Shown here piece by piece: positions 60,119 to 64,000 of a stretch of DNA of 64,000 nt (position 1 is its first letter; each line of letters opens with the position of its first letter). The notes beneath the pieces are model-generated. The model did no database searches, was not told where the DNA came from, and worked only from the letters and a program-made list of their open reading frames with translations. The DNA comes from Lycium barbarum (Eukaryota > Streptophyta > Magnoliopsida > Solanales > Solanaceae). Location: the NCBI RefSeq assembly GCF_019175385.1, contig NC_083344.1, positions 2,828,965-2,892,964 on the forward strand. The letters run 5' to 3'. A program made the position numbers and the translations under genes.

Positions 60119-63100
60119 TGTAACGACCCCCTCGGTCGTTTTGAGAACCGATGCTTTATTTTGCCTGTCGTCCATTCCAGAAGCTTTGTAATGGTTATTT
60201 TGAGCTGCTTGCAAAATTTGAAGTCAAACGGATGTCATTTGGTTCACTTTGGGAAAATGTTTCATTTTGGCAATTTCGGTATTTAATTATTTGGATTAGT
60301 TGTTTGTTTTGGGGAAAACGTGCTCTGATTGGCAATCTGAAGATTTCATTAGAATTGTAATATTATTTATGACCTGCAGAAATTGACGGAACTTATTTTT
60401 GAGTTCGTTTGGTTGGTTTTGGGCAATTAAGTTGGTTTTAGTATTTAATATGCCTATTTATGGCGAAAAGATGGTTCCGGAAAGAAATAAGTCTCGGATT
60501 GAAAATTGTTATTTCTGTTAGCTTCGTATTGATGTTTATGCCTAATGGGGATGGTTGGCCCCATTCTTGAGGTGACCGGATGAGAATCGGAGAAGAAAAT
60601 CTAAGTTTTGAAAATTTGAAGTTCTAAGTTTCATAAGTTTGATCAAAAGTTGACTTTTGAGTAAACGTGCCCAAAATCGAATTCTGACAGCTTCATTAGA
60701 TTTGTAATGTGATTTATGACTTAGTCGAATCATTGGTTTGGGTCCCGTGGGGTTCAGGAAGATTTTGGATGTTCGGTTAATTAAATGTTGAGTTTTGAGA
60801 AAGTTAGAGCGCTTTTGTGGAAAAACATGCTTTAACGATGTCGGATCAGTGTTTTGAGTGTGCGATCAAGTTTGTCACGTCGTTTATACTCAAGCTACAT
60901 ATTTGGTTTGTGTCCGGGAGGTTCCGAATGAGTTTCGACGCGTTTGGGGGATGTTCGGAGAAAACTCAAAAGTGTTGAAACGTGGTTTTTTTTTCTTACT
61001 TTAGCAGCGAATTTCTCGAAATCCATAAAGAATTTGGATATCAATGAAAGTTGTAACCCTTTCAATATAATTTTTCGAGGTTCAAGCCGTTCGTGATTTC
61101 GACATTCGTGCAAGGAATTATGGCCTTTATAAAACAGAATGTTGTGCTAGTTTTCTTGACAGCAACTGAATTTTTTTTTTTTTGAAAACGACTATTTTGC
61201 CCTATTTCGTCCATAAATTTCTGACTTTCTTTAAAACTTCAAAACATCATATCTTTGTTGTTTTAAGGCCAAATTAGGTGATTCAAAAGGCTATCTTGGG
61301 TGTAATTTCGCAAGGATCATTTTTGACTTGTCAAAGGAGAATTTCGTGATTATCTAGCATCTGATTCGGGCCGGGACAGCTGCTGCGTTTTTCACTTTGT
61401 TCCGAAATTTAGTCACTTTTTTTTTTCACAAGGTTGCGAGCTTGGATTTGGGCTATTTAGGTGTCTATGGATTCCTCTCAAATAGTGGGTAAGCTCCTAA
61501 CCTCTGTTTTTGTATTTTCCCGTGAACCCCGAGGCTTATTTAAGTTTTAGTCTTAATTTTGGTTGGGGAAAATTGGGGTTTTGAACCCAAAGGTTGAAAA
61601 GTGGCAGATCATGGATTTGAGGATCAAGATGATGACTTTTTGAGTGGGTTTTATGGATTTAGACTAATTAAGCTATGGGTAAACCATTTTTGAAATAAAA
61701 TTTCAGTTTTGCCCTTGCGGGCTCGGGGTTACCTTTTTGGGTTCCGAATTAAAGTATAACAATATGAGTATCATTAGACTCGTTTAAACTCGTAGAGTAC
61801 TGTTTTGACTTTATTGGACCTGATTTTGCAATGAAATTACGGTTTTGACCTTTGACTTTTGGATTGACTTTTTGGATCCAAATCCTTTTTATGGCAGTAA
61901 GGGTATCCTTAGAATCGTGTGTTAATGTAGAATTCATATTTTGATAGCCTTGCTCATTCGGAGGCACTACGGAAGGGAAAGGTTTGAGTGTTCATGGCTC
62001 CAACTCGGCTTTCGAAGTAGGTTACGGTTTGCTCTTTTAGACTCCGATTGAAATGCGTATGTGGTCTATAAATTTTGAAGAGGTATAGGGCGTGATATGG
62101 ATCTTACCTTAGTGATTGCGATGAGCACTTGGTGGGTATCCATGTATATTGTTGGGTAGTTAGAATGACGGGGAAAACATGTTGAGCCTTTAGGCGTGGT
62201 TGTGGTGATAAAGTCACTTAGGTTGATATGATTGCTAATTATGTTAGCTATGATAGCCGTGATTTTACTTATGCTTTCTTGATGGAATTAATTACCTCAT
62301 CGCTCCATATCTCGTGTGATTGTGAAAGGAAATGGTTTTGGATGTATGAGTTGGCATATGTAACTAGTTTGATGATGCACATTCATTCTGGAAATTCATA
62401 ATGTTGATGACATAAGATATTATACATGCTACACTCATTTCCTGTTTATGTGTACATTTGAATAAGTTATGCTAAAATGAGGTACGAGGTGGTATGAATG
62501 GCCGAAAAGATGGTAAGGTATGTTCTCACAAGTCTAATGGGAAATAGTTCCGGAAGGAGTGTTGCGAATGGTATAAAGCCGAATGGGCTAAATACAGGTA
62601 ATAAGAATCCTACTCAGCGGAATATGGAGGTACTTATGGCAGAACGGGCCAATCTGGTCTTTCACAATAAAGCGATAGATGGAACTGCCATGAAATGACT
62701 TATTAGTAGATTAATAGAGCACTTCGGAATGACATATACATCACATATCCTGGATCAAGTAAAAACTCTGGGGTGGCATCTCATGCATATTTCACTTGCA
62801 TATTGTTGGCTCGGGTTACACGCCTGCAGCAGATCAGTATGGTATGTTTTCACAGTCCGGCAGCAAAGTCGGGTGGTATAGTGATTGGTCACAATCCGAA
62901 AGCAAGAGACCTTGGGCGGTATAGTGGCAGGTATGTGGACCTCACGAGTTCCCCATGAGTCATGACTATATGGTATAGCCTATAGCATGTGTGTACCGGA
63001 ATAGTCATTGGCCTAGGCATTGCATTCCTACTCTCATTATCCATCGATTTCATTGTTCCTCCTATGTGATATGTGCTTATCTGTCTTACCTGATTTCTTG

Positions 63101-63660
63101 TTAAATTATATGAAGCATGTGTAAATGGTTACAGTTAAGGTATTGTAGCTTTATTGGTTCACTTGGTGTTTATCTCAGTCTTAATACGTGATTCCTATTG
63201 TTGTCGACTTATGATACCTACCGAGTACTAATGGTTTGTATTCAGCTACACTTGCTGCATTCTTTGTGGTGCAGATTGGGCTCCAAGTACGAGTAGGACC
63301 CTCAGAGCCGCTGGAGTTTGAGACCCTGAATTCAGGAGATCATGGTGAGTTGTTTGCTTGGTCCACAGCAGCCTTCTTGCTCTATCTTTAATTATTCCTG
63401 TCTTTGATTTATACCTAGACAGTATATCAATGGATTTCTCCCTTATATTGTATTCGTAGTGGCTCCTGTACACATGACACTAGTCTTGGTGGTGTTTGTA
63501 TTTTCACACTTCTTTCGTAATGAAAGACTTTGTGTTTGGGCATTTGATTTATCCTTTACTTTCCGCATATCTAACTTAATTGAATTGGTAAATGGTTGGG
63601 TGAGCTTACCTATCGGGTGAAGATAGGTGCCATCACAACTTTAGATTTTGGGTCGTGACG
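60119..63660 (+). mobile_element. Solo LTR of a gypsy element (3.5 kb) inserted in copy B
   Basis: Starts TGTAACGACC and ends GGGTCGTGACG (the final base departs from CA). Flanks TTAAC (60,114-60,118) and TTGAC (63,661-63,665) are a 5-bp duplication with one change; copy A has a single TTAAC at 14,674-14,678. Parts match other family LTRs here (GGAGGCACTACGGAAGGGAA at 61,960, TTCATGGCTCCAACTCGGC). No internal genes are attached. Confidence 0.88.
63223..63274 (+). other. Conserved LTR double stem-loop (solo LTR)
   Basis: GAGTAC (63,223-63,228) pairs with GTATTC (63,238-63,243) with one G-U. CTGCA (63,255-63,259) pairs with TGCAG (63,270-63,274). It lies 386 bases from the LTR 3' end. Confidence 0.55.
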
Positions 63661-63765
63661 TTGACATTTGGAACCAATGAAAATGAAATAGAAGAGTACA
63701 AAACTGGTGAAACAAACTGGTAAAATGACTTTAGTGTGAACATTGTTTTATCTTTTTTAATGTTA

Positions 63766-64000
63766 CTAGTTTCTGAGCACGTGATTTGCACGTGTACCTT
63801 ATGTTAATTACTAGTGGGATGTTGCCCGTGCTATGCCCGCACCCAATATCTTTGTTTCTATTTTCTATTATGTTACTATGATCGAATTTATACTGTTTTG
63901 TTCGTTTAACCTGCAAAAGTCCAGAGAATTTTCTTGAGTGAGATCGTTTCGAACATAAAAGATGGTTAGTATTTATCTTTACAAATAGGATGCATTATGT
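63766..64000 (-). mobile_element. Two successive Helitron-type 3' ends
   Basis: On the minus strand CTAG|T occurs at 63,766-63,769 with a CACGTG-ATTTG-CACGTG hairpin just inside (63,777-63,793). CTAG|T occurs again at 63,811-63,814 with a GCCCGTGC-rich, imperfect hairpin inside. Elements continue beyond the window. Confidence 0.45.

Overview
The window is intergenic DNA from a flowering plant, most likely a member of the Solanaceae. The signs are a tobacco-TS-type tRNA SINE, intron-bearing plant kinase exons, a CLE peptide gene, long-LTR Ty3/gypsy (Tekay-like) elements, a Tork-like Ty1/copia element, Helitron and hAT ends, and a fragment of an endogenous caulimovirid. Most of the sequence is transposon-derived and layered. 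I see no rRNA or tRNA gene and no CRISPR array.

Layout: 1-11,815 is AT-rich DNA with a hAT-like element, a stack of Helitron-like elements, several MITEs and a SINE. 11,816-14,785 is one copy (A) of a duplicated segment; it carries the only plausible intact host gene, a TDIF-type CLE peptide precursor on the minus strand. 15,727-18,877 is a minus-strand solo-type LTR. 19,500-22,560 holds a LINE 3' fragment and the 3' end of an Athila/Tat-like element. Two exons of a decayed PBS1-like receptor-like cytoplasmic kinase (22,664-23,054 and 30,396-30,550) flank an intron into which a 6.6 kb copia element (23,298-29,910) jumped at a TA microsatellite.

30,765-39,700 contains a Mutator-like MITE, a 5'-truncated gypsy element with its 3' LTR, an Athila/Tat-like LTR with a tRNA-Asp primer site, and an LTR relic. 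A complete but heavily mutated 10.4 kb Tekay-like gypsy element (40,257-50,611, minus strand) sits inside an older LTR (39,701-52,233) and is flanked by an exact CTTGG target duplication. From 52,234 the window resumes copy B of the CLE segment. Copy B has been blown up by three insertions (hAT-like 52,413-54,631, with a caulimovirid fragment inside; solo LTR 55,889-58,825; solo LTR 60,119-63,660), and its CLE gene is broken.

The two observations I think most deserve follow-up run across element families. (1) A pair of stem-loops, with stems that change by compensatory substitutions, sits about 350-460 bases from the 3' end of six long LTRs. (2) A cluster of short GC-rich palindromic words, different in each family, lies immediately upstream of the TATA box in five LTR families. 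Copy A supplies the empty site for three younger insertions in copy B, so the insertion order can be read directly.
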